NCBI RefSeq assembly: GCF_017086365.1 | Contig: NZ_CP070969.1 | Location: 5,084,001-5,148,000 of the forward strand | DNA from: Paenibacillus tianjinensis | GTDB taxonomy: Bacteria; Bacillota; Bacilli; Paenibacillales; Paenibacillaceae | Length of the DNA: 64,000 bases | Direction: 5' to 3' | Shown: one piece after another, positions 46,020 to 53,869 of the stretch | Position numbering within the stretch: the first letter of the stretch is position 1 | How the letters are laid out: every line of letters starts with the position of its first letter | Position numbers and translations under genes: made by a program | The notes under the pieces: model-generated | The model's database searches: none | What the model was told of the DNA's origin: nothing | Seen by the model: only the letters and a program-made list of their open reading frames with translations

Positions 46020-46378
46020 CAGCAAGCTTCCTCCTGAATAGGATGATACTGGTTTTATTTTACCACATCGGCCTTTAATAGCTGCTCATAAAAAAAGCTT
46101 GCTATGGAATCCATTTCATATACTACACTGGTTCTGCAACAGCTTACCGGACTAAACTGGCGTGACCGAAAGGGCGTGACAGACCGGTACAGTACGTGTC
46201 TTTGCCGCCGGAAGGGCGGTTTTTTTTACGTTCTTAGAAATAGGCTTCAGCTTGTCTTCGTCCCCGCCCATTTTAGGGCAATGACCGCACAATTAACATT
46301 GCGCATACATAATATGATTTGACTGTATCCCTTTACCTTGTTATACCAAACAAACCCGAGCAAGGAGGGGTGACACCA
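46020..46378. other. Region between lacI-type gene and gerE
   Basis: It holds the lacI-type promoter side, then a plus-strand structured segment (46150-46227) and the gerE promoter side. GCATACATAAT near 46304-46314 resembles a sigma-K -10 (gCATAnnnTA) about 65 bases before the gerE start. No convincing gene was seen. Confidence 0.4.
46160..46227 (+). ncRNA. Candidate structured RNA ending in a terminator
   Basis: GGCGTGAC occurs twice (at about 46160 and 46173) within arms ACCGG and CCGGT, then a CCGCC-GGAA-G-GGCGG hairpin (46205-46219) is followed by eight T (46220-46227). The layout is that of a leader or small RNA with an intrinsic terminator. No known riboswitch class was recognised. 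Confidence 0.4.
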
Positions 46379-46603
46379 TTGAAAGGGAACGAACATCACA
46401 GCAAATTTCTGTTGACGCACCGCGAGCGCGAAGTATTCGAGCTTCTTGTGCAAGACAAAACTACACGGGATATTGCCGGATTGTTATTCATCAGTGAAAA
46501 AACCGTCCGCAACCATATCTCCAACGTCATGCAAAAATTAAACGTAAAAGGCCGTTCGCAAGCGGTTGTCGAGCTGATCAAGCTTGGGGAGCTGAAGATA
46601 TAG
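46379..46603 (+). CDS. gerE: GerE, late mother-cell sporulation regulator
   Basis: GerE is the small LuxR/GerE-type DNA-binding protein that adjusts sigma-K-dependent coat gene expression in the mother cell. Starting at TTG 46379, ten bases after AGGAGGGG, the product is 74 residues, the exact length of B. subtilis GerE, and reads LLTHREREVFELLVQDKTT, ISEKTVRNHISNVMQKL and VKGRSQAVVELIKLGEL, nearly identical to it from memory. Earlier starts (GTG 46370, TTG 46319) are less likely. A sigma-K-like -10 lies upstream. Confidence 0.93.
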   Translation: MKGNEHHSKFLLTHREREVFELLVQDKTTRDIAGLLFISEKTVRNHISNVMQKLNVKGRSQAVVELIKLGELKI

Positions 46604-46633
46604 CTGCCGTGCTTCAGAAGTGACACGTTTAAG

Positions 46634-46669
46634 CCTTCTTTTATCCTTTGGGGTGAGAGGAGGTTTTTT
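46634..46669 (+). terminator. Terminator of gerE
   Basis: CCTTCTTTTATCC (46634-46646) pairs imperfectly with GGGGTGAGAGGAGG (46650-46663), followed by T6. The 60-base block 46611-46670 recurs at 47541-47600. Confidence 0.8.
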
Positions 46670-46766
46670 GTTTGCCCACCAAAAGAGCGGAAAGTGAGTT
46701 CGATCACCGTCAGATTTTTATGAAATGATAAATTAAAGCTATTAAGGCAACTCAGGAGGATTTGTG

Positions 46767-47528
46767 ATGACAAGATACGAGCAACAAAGGCAGTTTCTAA
46801 AATCTAATTTCCATGAATTCAAACATATAAAAACAGATAAGATCAAGGGAATAACACAGCCGCCAATTGTTAAGCCCTTTGATTCGGAAGCAGTACTTAT
46901 CGATTTGCCGAAGGTCAGCAAAGACGTTGTGTGTAACGACAACATTTTTAATTGTATAGATCAGAGAAGAAGTACCCGGTTTTATTCTGCGGACACTTTA
47001 AGTCTTGAGGAGTTATCCTATTTATTATGGGCAACCCAAGGGATCACGGGTATGAATAAGCTTGGGCTAACGATGCGGACGGTACCCTGCAGCGGGGCGA
47101 CACACACCTTTGAAACCTATTTAATGATTATGCGGGTAGAAGGCATTCAGCAGGGAATCTACAGATACCTTCCGGTAGAACACAAGCTTTTATTTATGTT
47201 TGAACTGGATGAGCTTGAACAAAAGGTTGATGCGGTTACTTTGGATCAGCCCTTTGTCCCTAACTTTGCCAAAAAGGCTGCTGTACTGTTTGCATGGAGT
47301 ACCACACCCTACCGGTCCGAATGGAAGTATGATATTTCAGCCCACAAAAAAATCCTCATCGATGTTGGACATGTATGCCAAAACCTTTATTTATCCAGTG
47401 AATCCATCGGTGCAGGTGCTTGTGCAATTGGAATCTATGATCAAAAGCTGATTGATGAAATTTTGGCATTAGACGGTGATGAAGAATTTGTGATCTATAT
47501 GGGCGCGGTCGGGAAGAAACGGGAATAG
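46767..47528 (+). CDS. SagB/ThcOx-type nitroreductase-family oxidoreductase
   Basis: The 253-residue protein has the SagB-type dehydrogenase pattern: IDQRRSTRFYSADTLSLEELSYLLWATQGI, RTVPCSGATHTFETYL, GIYRYLPVEHKL and GAGACAIGIYD near the end. The family uses FMN; some members oxidise azolines in thiazole/oxazole-modified peptides. No cyclodehydratase (YcaO) or precursor peptide is seen nearby, so it is an orphan. The ATG at 46767 follows AGGAGG; a GTG one codon earlier is possible. It is flanked on both sides by near-identical terminators. Confidence 0.85.
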   Translation: MTRYEQQRQFLKSNFHEFKHIKTDKIKGITQPPIVKPFDSEAVLIDLPKVSKDVVCNDNIFNCIDQRRSTRFYSADTLSLEELSYLLWATQGITGMNKLGLTMRTVPCSGATHTFETYLMIMRVEGIQQGIYRYLPVEHKLLFMFELDELEQKVDAVTLDQPFVPNFAKKAAVLFAWSTTPYRSEWKYDISAHKKILIDVGHVCQNLYLSSESIGAGACAIGIYDQKLIDEILALDGDEEFVIYMGAVGKKRE

Positions 47529-47563
47529 CGGCCCTCAGGTGATTCAGAAGTGACACATCTATG

Positions 47564-47599
47564 CCTTCCTTTATCCTCCGGGATAAGGGGAGGTTTTTT
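47564..47599 (+). terminator. Terminator of the SagB-like gene
   Basis: CCTTCCTTTATCC (47564-47576) pairs with GGATAAGGGGAGG (47581-47593), then T6. It is a diverged copy of the gerE terminator exactly 930 bases upstream. Confidence 0.88.
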
Positions 47600-47734
47600 G
47601 TGCGGAAAATTACTGGCACAGGCATATTTTAATTTAACAACAATAATATATTTAATATCAGTACTTTTTTATTGTAAAACGATAAATAATGTGTTAAATT
47701 CAATGTAATCACAAGAACAAGCGGGGGATTTATT

Positions 47735-48226
47735 ATGGAACGTATGGAACGTGGTACAACACTTTTTTTGAAGGCGGCTGTGATTCTGATTGGCATTCCG
47801 GTACTTGCGATATGCATTTTTCTGGTGCCGGAGATTGGGGAGTTTGCTGCCGAATTGTATCCGGATTACCGGTTTTTGAAGGTGCTCGTATGGATCGATT
47901 TGTACGCAACGGTGCTGCCCTTTTACTTCGCCCTGTATCAGGCCTTTAAGCTGTTAGACTACATTGACAAGCACAAGGCGTTCTCGGAATTATCGGTGCA
48001 GGCTCTTAAGCGTATCAAATACTCTGCGATAGCCGTCAGCAGCCTGTTTGTACTGGGCCTGCCGCTCTTCTACCTAATGGCAGAGAAAGACGATGCGCCG
48101 GGGATCATCGTCATCGGACTGATTCTGATTTTTGCCTCCATGGTCATCGCCGTGTTTGCGGCAGTGCTTCAAAGGCTTTTAAAAGAGGCCATCGAACTAA
48201 AATCCGAAATTGATCTGACGGTCTGA
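47735..48226 (+). CDS. DUF2975-family membrane protein
   Basis: The 163-residue protein has four membrane segments with the DUF2975 layout (LVWIDLYATVLPFYFALYQAFKLLDYIDKHKAFSELSVQALKRIKYSAI). The family is of unknown function and is nearly always paired with a small Xre-type regulator, as here. A promoter TTGTAA-17-TAAATT at 47672-47700 and GGGGG before the ATG support the start. It resembles the B. subtilis YoaS/YozG pair in organisation. Confidence 0.85.
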   Translation: MERMERGTTLFLKAAVILIGIPVLAICIFLVPEIGEFAAELYPDYRFLKVLVWIDLYATVLPFYFALYQAFKLLDYIDKHKAFSELSVQALKRIKYSAIAVSSLFVLGLPLFYLMAEKDDAPGIIVIGLILIFASMVIAVFAAVLQRLLKEAIELKSEIDLTV

Positions 48227-48236
48227 GGTGAAGATT

Positions 48237-48443
48237 ATGGCGATAATAATTAATATTGATGTGATGCTGGCAAAGCGGAAAATGAGCGTAACCGAGCTCT
48301 CGGAGCGGGTTGGAATCACGATGGCTAACCTCTCTATTCTGAAAAACGGCAAGGCCAAGGCGGTCCGGTTATCCACTTTGGAGGCGATATGCAAGGCTTT
48401 AGATTGTCAGCCCGGAGATATTCTGGAATACAAAAACGATTGA
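48237..48443 (+). CDS. Small Xre/Cro-family regulator (YozG-like)
   Basis: The 68-residue protein is one helix-turn-helix domain (KRKMSVTELSERVGITMANLSILKNGKAKAVRLSTLEAICKALDCQPGDILEY). It begins ten bases after the DUF2975 stop behind GAGGTGA, so the two are co-transcribed; it probably autoregulates the pair. A GTG at 48228 is less likely. Confidence 0.88.
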   Translation: MAIIINIDVMLAKRKMSVTELSERVGITMANLSILKNGKAKAVRLSTLEAICKALDCQPGDILEYKND

Positions 48444-48474
48444 TAGCAGTGAATGATCTGAATCTAAGCAAATA

Positions 48475-48516
48475 AAAGGCCGCAGCTCCGGATAATCCTC
48501 CGGGCCTGCGGCCTTT
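48475..48516 (+). terminator. Terminator after DUF2975-Xre pair
   Basis: AAAGGCCGCAG (48475-48485) pairs perfectly with CTGCGGCCTTT (48506-48516); the loop carries a second small hairpin. It may act in both directions. Confidence 0.8.
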
Positions 48517-48563
48517 GGTACATATTAAGTAATTCAATACTTCTATATCTGAAGCAGCTAAGA

Positions 48564-48749
48564 TTAATGGTATTTAACCGTCTTAATCCGGGCCTGTTCC
48601 TCATAAGTGAGCGGGCTTGGGGATTGTGGCGTGTGGAGATGCCGCTGTACGGTGTATTCCATATTCAGATAGTCTTCCTCTCCGGAAGCCATCCCCGGCT
48701 GCCAAATTCCTACTACCCAATTTTTAAGTTCCTTAAGTCCTTCCAGCAT
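48564..48749 (-). CDS. Hypothetical 61-aa protein
   Basis: ATG at 48749 has AGGAGG nine bases upstream and opens a 61-residue hydrophilic protein (MLEGLKELKNWVVGIWQPGM, later HTPQSPSPLTYEEQARIKT). A minus-strand promoter with a perfect TATAAT (48815-48810) and TTTCAA -35 (48837-48832, spacer 16) supports expression. No family is recognised; no membrane segment or cysteine is present. Confidence 0.6.
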   Translation of the reverse strand: MLEGLKELKNWVVGIWQPGMASGEEDYLNMEYTVQRHLHTPQSPSPLTYEEQARIKTVKYH

Positions 48750-49065
48750 TACGTTCATCCTCCTTGAGCGATGAAATCTATAGTCAACAGCTGTTTTGTT
48801 TACGCTTTCATTATAACATAACCAACAAATTTTGAAAGAGGTGTCCACAGTAAAAAGACAATATTTTGTGACTATTGTATGATAACCTCATATTCTTTAA
48901 GGGTTTTGTATTCTTACAGAGGAACATTGTATTTATAGAGGAGACACTTTGCGCAAGTATTGATTTCGACCCTATGTCCGCAAATCTACCGCAACCAAAC
49001 TCCCTGATATCTCCATTTTTTGGAGAGGACAGGATTGTATTTGTGATATACGTCACATTTTTTTA
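48750..49065. other. Divergent region between 61-aa gene and efe operon
   Basis: Apart from the promoter of the 61-aa gene (48810-48837) and the efe promoter that starts at 49066, the stretch 48850-49050 is AT-rich without a recognisable gene, hairpin terminator or repeat. Confidence 0.45.
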
Positions 49066-49094
49066 TTGACAGCCCCTATGCAGGGATTTATGAT
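49066..49094 (+). promoter_or_regulatory. efe operon promoter
   Basis: TTGACA (49066-49071), a 17-base spacer and TATGAT (49089-49094) form a near-consensus sigma-A promoter, start near 49101. Confidence 0.88.
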
Positions 49095-49107
49095 AAATCC
49101 AGCATAA

Positions 49108-49124
49108 ATGATAACGATTATCAT
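49108..49124. promoter_or_regulatory. Fur box of the efe operon
   Basis: ATGATAA-CGA-TTATCAT is a perfect palindrome of the Fur type lying just after the predicted start point, where bound Fur-Fe2+ would block transcription when iron is ample. Confidence 0.88.
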
Positions 49125-49178
49125 TCACACGTGAGGACGTTGCTCTACTATTTTTCACATAAACAAGGGGTGTTCTAA

Positions 49179-50072
49179 ATGAAATTTAATTACGCTGTTC
49201 CCGCCGGGCTGCTCGTTGCCTCCATTCTGTTCACCGGGTGTGCTAGCAATGACAACAACAATAACAACAATTCAGGTAATGAGGCCGCTGCTGCAAGCAG
49301 CAGTAATGCAGCCAATGCGCCCGCTTCAACAACCGCACCCGCTGCTGCCGATTTAACCTCAGCTATTGAACAATACCGCAATTATGTAATCGAGCAATGC
49401 GATGAGTTCGTCAAGATGACCGAAAGCTTCACCACGGCTGTAAAAGCCGGGCAGCTTGAGGAAGCCAAAGCGCTGTACGCACCTTCACGCATGCACTATG
49501 AACGGATCGAACCGATTGCCGAAGCGCTGGGGGATCTGGATCCGAATATCGATGCCCGGGAAAATGATGTAGATCCCGCTGACTGGCGCGGCTTCCATAA
49601 GATTGAACAGGCCCTCTGGCAAAAAGGGACGACTGACGGGATGTCCGAAGTCGCGGACCAGCTGTTAAAGGATGCGCAGCTGCTGCGCGCCAAGGTAGAA
49701 ACCACCGACATCGATGCCACGCTGCTCGTTACCGGAGCCGTCGGCCTGCTGAACGAGGTCTCCTCCTCCAAAGTTACCGGTGAGGAAGAACGTTACTCCC
49801 ATACGGATCTGTATGATTTTGTAGCCAATGTTGAGGGAGCACAGAAAATCTACGAGCTGCTGAAACCAGAGCTGGCGAAAAAAGATCCTGCACTGGACCA
49901 GACGATCGGCGAACGGTTCACCGCGCTGCTGAACGAACTGGCTCCTTTCAAATCCGGTGACGGCTATGTCTCCTATGAAACCCTGAAGGAAGACGAGGTC
50001 CGCAAGCTGAGCCAGAATCTGGACGCTTTGGCTGAACCGTTGTCCAATATGGGTACTATTCTGGGAGTGTGA
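49179..50072 (+). CDS. efeO: EfeO, iron-uptake imelysin-type lipoprotein
   Basis: EfeO is the extracytoplasmic partner of the EfeUOB ferrous/ferric iron uptake system. The 297-residue protein has lipobox FTGC near residue 21, an N/A/S-rich linker, and an imelysin/M75 domain with the HxxE metal motif in GFHKIEQALW near residue 150 and RMHYERIEPIAEALG. It is led by a Fur-controlled promoter. The stop lies five bases before the efeB ATG. Confidence 0.92.
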   Translation: MKFNYAVPAGLLVASILFTGCASNDNNNNNNSGNEAAAASSSNAANAPASTTAPAAADLTSAIEQYRNYVIEQCDEFVKMTESFTTAVKAGQLEEAKALYAPSRMHYERIEPIAEALGDLDPNIDARENDVDPADWRGFHKIEQALWQKGTTDGMSEVADQLLKDAQLLRAKVETTDIDATLLVTGAVGLLNEVSSSKVTGEEERYSHTDLYDFVANVEGAQKIYELLKPELAKKDPALDQTIGERFTALLNELAPFKSGDGYVSYETLKEDEVRKLSQNLDALAEPLSNMGTILGV

Positions 50073-50077
50073 CCGGT

Positions 50078-51382
50078 ATGAAAAAGGATAAATCCGCAAA
50101 ACCCGTGACGAAGCCGATTGAAGGTGTAATGGATCAAAAATTAAGCCGCCGCGATATCCTGCGGCTTACCGGCGTCGGCGGCCTGGGGCTGCTGCTGGGC
50201 GGGACCGGGGCAGGCAGCCTCATCGCTGCCCGTAAGGCGTCCGAGCCTGCCCCCGCAGCACTGGCTGCGAATGCTGACACCATCCCGTTCTACGGGAGCC
50301 ATCAGAGCGGAATTCTGACACCTGCGCAGAATTTCATCGTTTTTGCGTCCTTTGATCTGACGACAACCAAGCTCGCCGAGGTGAAGCAGCTGCTGGAAGC
50401 ATGGACCACCGCCGCCGCCGCGCTCACTTCAGGCAGCCTGATCGGCAACGTCAATGACAACCCCAACCTGCCTCCGTCCGATACCGGAGAAGCCGACGGG
50501 CTCTCCCCCTCCAAATGTACACTTACCTTTGGGGTTGGGCCTGCCTTTTTTGACGGACGTTTCGGGCTGGCTTCGAAGCGTCCGTCTACGTTTGCGGATC
50601 TTCCGGCTTTTGCGGGAGATGCGCTGGAGCCGCAGTGGTGCGGCGGCGATCTCTGCGTGCAGGCCTGCGCCGACGATCTGCAGGTGGCGTTCCACGCCAT
50701 CCGCAATCTGGCGCGTATTGCCCGCGGTACAGCAGTGCTGCGCTGGACGCAGGAGGGCTTCCAGCGGACCGGCGGCGCCGATCCCAAAGGCGGCACGCCG
50801 CGCAATCTGCTGGGCTTCAAGGACGGTACCGGCAATCCGGATGTGACGGATGCAGCCGCAATGCAGGAAATCGTCTGGAGCGGCAGCGGCGACGGTCCCG
50901 CCTGGATGAACGGCGGGACCTACATGGCCGTACGGCGCGTACAGCTGCGCGTTGAGGTATGGGACCGCTCCCCGCTGAGCGATCAGGAAAATACTTTCGG
51001 GCGGTACCGGCAGAGCGGTGCACCGATCGGTGCCAAGGACGAATTCGCCGACCTTAATCTGGAGGCGAAGGACGCGGCCGGGCGACCGGTGGTTCCCCCG
51101 AATTCCCACAGTGCGCTGTCGCATGGGGACGGATCGGTCAAGATTCTCCGCCGCTCCTACTCATACTCCAGCGGAATGAATCTCAAAACAGGCCAGCTCG
51201 ATGCCGGTCTGCTGTTCATCAGCTTCCAAAAGGACCTGGTGAAGCAGTTCGTCAGCATCCAGCAGCGCCTCGCCAAAAGCGACATGCTGAATGAATATAT
51301 TCTCCATACCGGCAGTGCCGTCTTCGCCTGCTTCCCGGGTGTCCGCGAGGGCGGATATATCGGGGAGACGCTGCTTGGCTAA
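50078..51382 (+). CDS. efeB: EfeB, Tat-exported DyP-type haem peroxidase
   Basis: EfeB oxidises ferrous iron or works on haem outside the membrane for EfeU. The 434-residue protein has a twin-arginine signal (LSRRDILRLTGVGGLG), then the DyP motif GFKDGTGNP near residue 250 and the likely proximal His in NSHSALSHGDG near 350, with RRSYSYSSG. The ATG at 50078 has GGGAGTG upstream; a GTG at 50069 overlapping the efeO stop is possible. Composition becomes clearly GC-rich toward its middle. Confidence 0.92.
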   Translation: MKKDKSAKPVTKPIEGVMDQKLSRRDILRLTGVGGLGLLLGGTGAGSLIAARKASEPAPAALAANADTIPFYGSHQSGILTPAQNFIVFASFDLTTTKLAEVKQLLEAWTTAAAALTSGSLIGNVNDNPNLPPSDTGEADGLSPSKCTLTFGVGPAFFDGRFGLASKRPSTFADLPAFAGDALEPQWCGGDLCVQACADDLQVAFHAIRNLARIARGTAVLRWTQEGFQRTGGADPKGGTPRNLLGFKDGTGNPDVTDAAAMQEIVWSGSGDGPAWMNGGTYMAVRRVQLRVEVWDRSPLSDQENTFGRYRQSGAPIGAKDEFADLNLEAKDAAGRPVVPPNSHSALSHGDGSVKILRRSYSYSSGMNLKTGQLDAGLLFISFQKDLVKQFVSIQQRLAKSDMLNEYILHTGSAVFACFPGVREGGYIGETLLG

Positions 51383-51425
51383 AGCATATGATCACGAATA
51401 TCATGGAACGGAAGGGGTAACCCCT

Positions 51426-53228
51426 ATGGGATGGTTGTTACATAACAATTGGCGCCGCATGCTGGCCGCCGCGCTCTTAGGCGGCCTGCTCCTGCTGCTG
51501 CCGGGCAGGCCGGCAGCCTTCGCCGCGGCGGCGGAGCCGGCGCTTAGCGAGCTGCTGCCGCCGGTCGGCAGCGCGCTCGTCGAAGCCGGCCAGGGCCGCT
51601 GGGACGCGGCCGCCGCCGATGTGGAATCGTTCGCAGCGCTGTGGCGCACCGCGAACGAAGGCACGCCGGACCCGGCACTCGCCGGTCCGGCTGCCGAAGT
51701 GGACGCCGCACTCGCAGCTGCGGCGTCGGCCTTAGATGCGGGCGAAGATACGCCCGCATCTAAGGCGCTGTCCACGCTCGCCAGAAGCGTGGACGCGTAC
51801 ATCACTGCCGCGTCAGGCGGCAGTGACGCCAGCGCCGCCGGGCGCAGCGCGGCGGTGAAGCTGCTGCCCGCGGCGAAGGCCACGCGGGATGCGGCGCTGC
51901 GCGCCGACTGGACGGCGGCGGCTGAGGCCTACCGTACCGTCGTGAACAGCTGGGCGCCGGCGGAGCGCGGCATACGTGTCGACAATCCGGCGGTTTACGC
52001 CCAGCTTGAGACGAAGATCAGCCTGCTGCGGATTGCGCTGCAGGCCGAGCCGCTCCGCGAAGAAGCGGCCAGAGCCGAAGCAGAGGCGCTTTATACGCTG
52101 CTCTCCGATTACAGCGAAGGCAAGGCCATCGCTGCGGGTGATTCGTCAGCGGAGCCTACTTCCATTGAGGGGCTGATCAGCTACCTGAAGCAAGCATCCG
52201 CTGCCGCTACTGCGGGGGATAGCTCGGGTGCAGCCGGGATCATGGAGCAGTTCATCGTCGCCTGGCCATCGGCTGAAGGGCAGGTACAAATCGCCTCGCC
52301 TAAAACGTACACGAATATCGAGAATGAAAGTGCAGACGTCACCGGCAAGCTGCTCTCCGATCCGCCAAAGCTTGCAGAAGCACAGAAAGTGATCGATAAC
52401 ATGCTGGCAGAGCTGACGCCGCTTGCCGGTGAGACAACCTATACCGCCTGGGATGCTGCCCTGATTCTGCTCCGTGAAGGGCTTGAAGCGATTCTGGTGC
52501 TGTCTGCCCTGCTGTCCTATCTCAAAAGAGAAGGCGGTAAGGGAACCCAGCGCTGGGTCTGGTCAGGTGCTGCTTCCGGTCTTATCCTCAGTATAGGTCT
52601 TGCCTTCCTGCTTACACTTACGATATCGCAAGCGGCTTCCGGAGGAGCCCGGGAGCTCATAGAAGGAATTACCGGACTTGTTGCCGTAGTAATGATGCTC
52701 ACCATCGGACGCTGGATGCACAACAAATCGAACACTGCCGCCTGGAACCGGTATGTGGGACGGCAGGTGGATGGCGCACTGGCCAAAGGCAGTCTGTGGT
52801 CTCTATTTTTCGTGGCGGCCCTGGCCGTTCTGCGGGAAGGCGCCGAGACAACGATTTTTTATGCCGGGATGGCTTCCTCCATTACAACCCCGCAGCTGCT
52901 GCTCGGGATTGGGGCTGCGCTGGCCGTGCTGATAATCGTGGGGTATGCCATTATTGCTCTGAGCGCCAAGCTGCCGATCGCTGCGTTCTTCCGCGTAGCC
53001 ACTCTGCTGATCTATTATCTGGTCTTCCGCTTCCTTGGCGAGAGCCTTCATTCACTCCAGGTGGCCGGTAAGCTGCCGGCGCATGTGGAGAACGCATTAC
53101 CTGCTGTAAGCTGGCTTGGGCTGTTTCCGACCTGGGAAACGCTGCTGCCGCAGCTTGTGGTGCTGGTATTTATCCTCAGGGAGATGCTGCGCGGCAGAAC
53201 TAACAGGAAAACACGTACAGCCAACTAA
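51426..53228 (+). CDS. efeU: EfeU, FTR1-type iron permease with long N-terminal domain
   Basis: The 600-residue protein has a signal-like first helix (MLAAALLGGLLLLLPG), an Ala-rich helical extracellular domain (about 40-330), then the FTR1 permease with the two REGxE iron motifs LREGLEAILVL (near 350) and VLREGAETTIFY (near 475), and seven membrane segments. It imports iron with EfeO and EfeB. The ATG at 51426 follows GGAAGGGG; the longer frame to 51291 overlaps efeB and is rejected. The 5' third is extremely GC-rich and contains a run of perfect hairpins. Confidence 0.92.
   Translation: MGWLLHNNWRRMLAAALLGGLLLLLPGRPAAFAAAAEPALSELLPPVGSALVEAGQGRWDAAAADVESFAALWRTANEGTPDPALAGPAAEVDAALAAAASALDAGEDTPASKALSTLARSVDAYITAASGGSDASAAGRSAAVKLLPAAKATRDAALRADWTAAAEAYRTVVNSWAPAERGIRVDNPAVYAQLETKISLLRIALQAEPLREEAARAEAEALYTLLSDYSEGKAIAAGDSSAEPTSIEGLISYLKQASAAATAGDSSGAAGIMEQFIVAWPSAEGQVQIASPKTYTNIENESADVTGKLLSDPPKLAEAQKVIDNMLAELTPLAGETTYTAWDAALILLREGLEAILVLSALLSYLKREGGKGTQRWVWSGAASGLILSIGLAFLLTLTISQAASGGARELIEGITGLVAVVMMLTIGRWMHNKSNTAAWNRYVGRQVDGALAKGSLWSLFFVAALAVLREGAETTIFYAGMASSITTPQLLLGIGAALAVLIIVGYAIIALSAKLPIAAFFRVATLLIYYLVFRFLGESLHSLQVAGKLPAHVENALPAVSWLGLFPTWETLLPQLVVLVFILREMLRGRTNRKTRTAN
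51554..51826 (+). repeat. Series of seven perfect stem-loops inside efeU
   Basis: Perfect inverted repeats follow each other without overlap: 51554-51572 (7 bp), 51627-51658 (8), 51665-51691 (8), 51702-51727 (8), 51729-51766 (16, loop 6), 51770-51794 (9) and 51802-51826 (10, loop 5). They lie in the Ala-rich extracellular domain coding region. Confidence 0.75.
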
Positions 53229-53247
53229 TATCATCACTAGCTATAAG

Positions 53248-53294
53248 AGCGGAGAACCATTACCCGAAGGCTTGGGAGGTTCTCCGCTTTTTTA
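53248..53294 (+). terminator. Terminator of the efe operon
   Basis: AGCGGAGAACC (53248-53258) pairs perfectly with GGTTCTCCGCT (53278-53288), followed by TTTTTT. Confidence 0.93.
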
Positions 53295-53417
53295 GGCTGC
53301 ATACTATCTGTCCCACATTCACCTATCTGTCCCCCATTCTCCCATCCAGCGTCTCTTACATCCATCCGTGCATTTCCCACTAACCGTAACGCTCGCTTTA
53401 ACTGGATGAAGGCACAG

Positions 53418-53602
53418 TAATGGGATTTTCTCCATCTAGTTCCTCTCCACTGGACGATAACAGACGCTAGTCGGATTTTCTCCATCTAATATCTTACGTA
53501 TGGCTCAAAATCAGCATTTTTTGGAGTGTTAGCGGGAGTTTTTCCACCTAAATTACGTTGTTAGGTGTAATAATGGAGATTAGTTGGAGGTTTTCCCACT
53601 AT
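53418..53602. repeat. Composite intergenic repeat, copy 2
   Basis: Four palindromic units start at 53418, 53468, 53530 and 53581 (steps 50, 62, 51), matching copy 1 at 41160-41345 in order, orientation and spacing. Shared phrases include GGATTTTCTCC, TTTTCCACCTAAAT and TAGTTGGAGG. Confidence 0.8.
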
Positions 53603-53664
53603 TATCTCATCCGTTGATCATTCGTTTCTATACACTTAGTTTGCTGATCAACACATCTAAATCC

Positions 53665-53730
53665 ACTTTATATCTATTTTATATCTACTTTATATTTACT
53701 TTATATCCTTTTAATATCCGCTCGTATCCG
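53665..53730. repeat. 11-bp tandem repeat upstream of the nag operon
   Basis: Units ACTTTATATCT, ATTTTATATCT, ACTTTATATTT, ACTTTATATCC, TTTTAATATCC and a degenerate sixth run without gaps. The period is close to one DNA turn, so the AT steps are in phase and the DNA may be curved. Confidence 0.8.
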
Positions 53731-53778
53731 CAAAAACTCTTGCTTGCATCCGGCAGGAATATGTTTTATTCTGATTAT

Positions 53779-53791
53779 GAAAATAATTTTC
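53779..53791. promoter_or_regulatory. Possible operator before the nag operon
   Basis: GAAAAT-A-ATTTTC is a perfect palindrome 80 bases before the regulator start, in the likely promoter region. A MurR/RpiR-family binding site is possible, but AT-rich palindromes arise easily by chance. Confidence 0.35.
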
Positions 53792-53869
53792 TCAAATATA
53801 CACATAATAATTAAAATAATTTCAGTTATGAAGTTGTTGTCCGTATTATGAAGAAAAGAAGGTGGAGAA

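Noticed and set aside
46104..46322. 72-codon plus-strand frame before gerE
   Set aside because: It crosses a hairpin with eight T, lacks a good ribosome site and has no family resemblance.
51291..51425. Longer efeU start inside efeB
   Set aside because: It overlaps conserved efeB coding and adds a non-signal N-terminus; ATG 51426 has a ribosome site and starts a normal signal-like helix.
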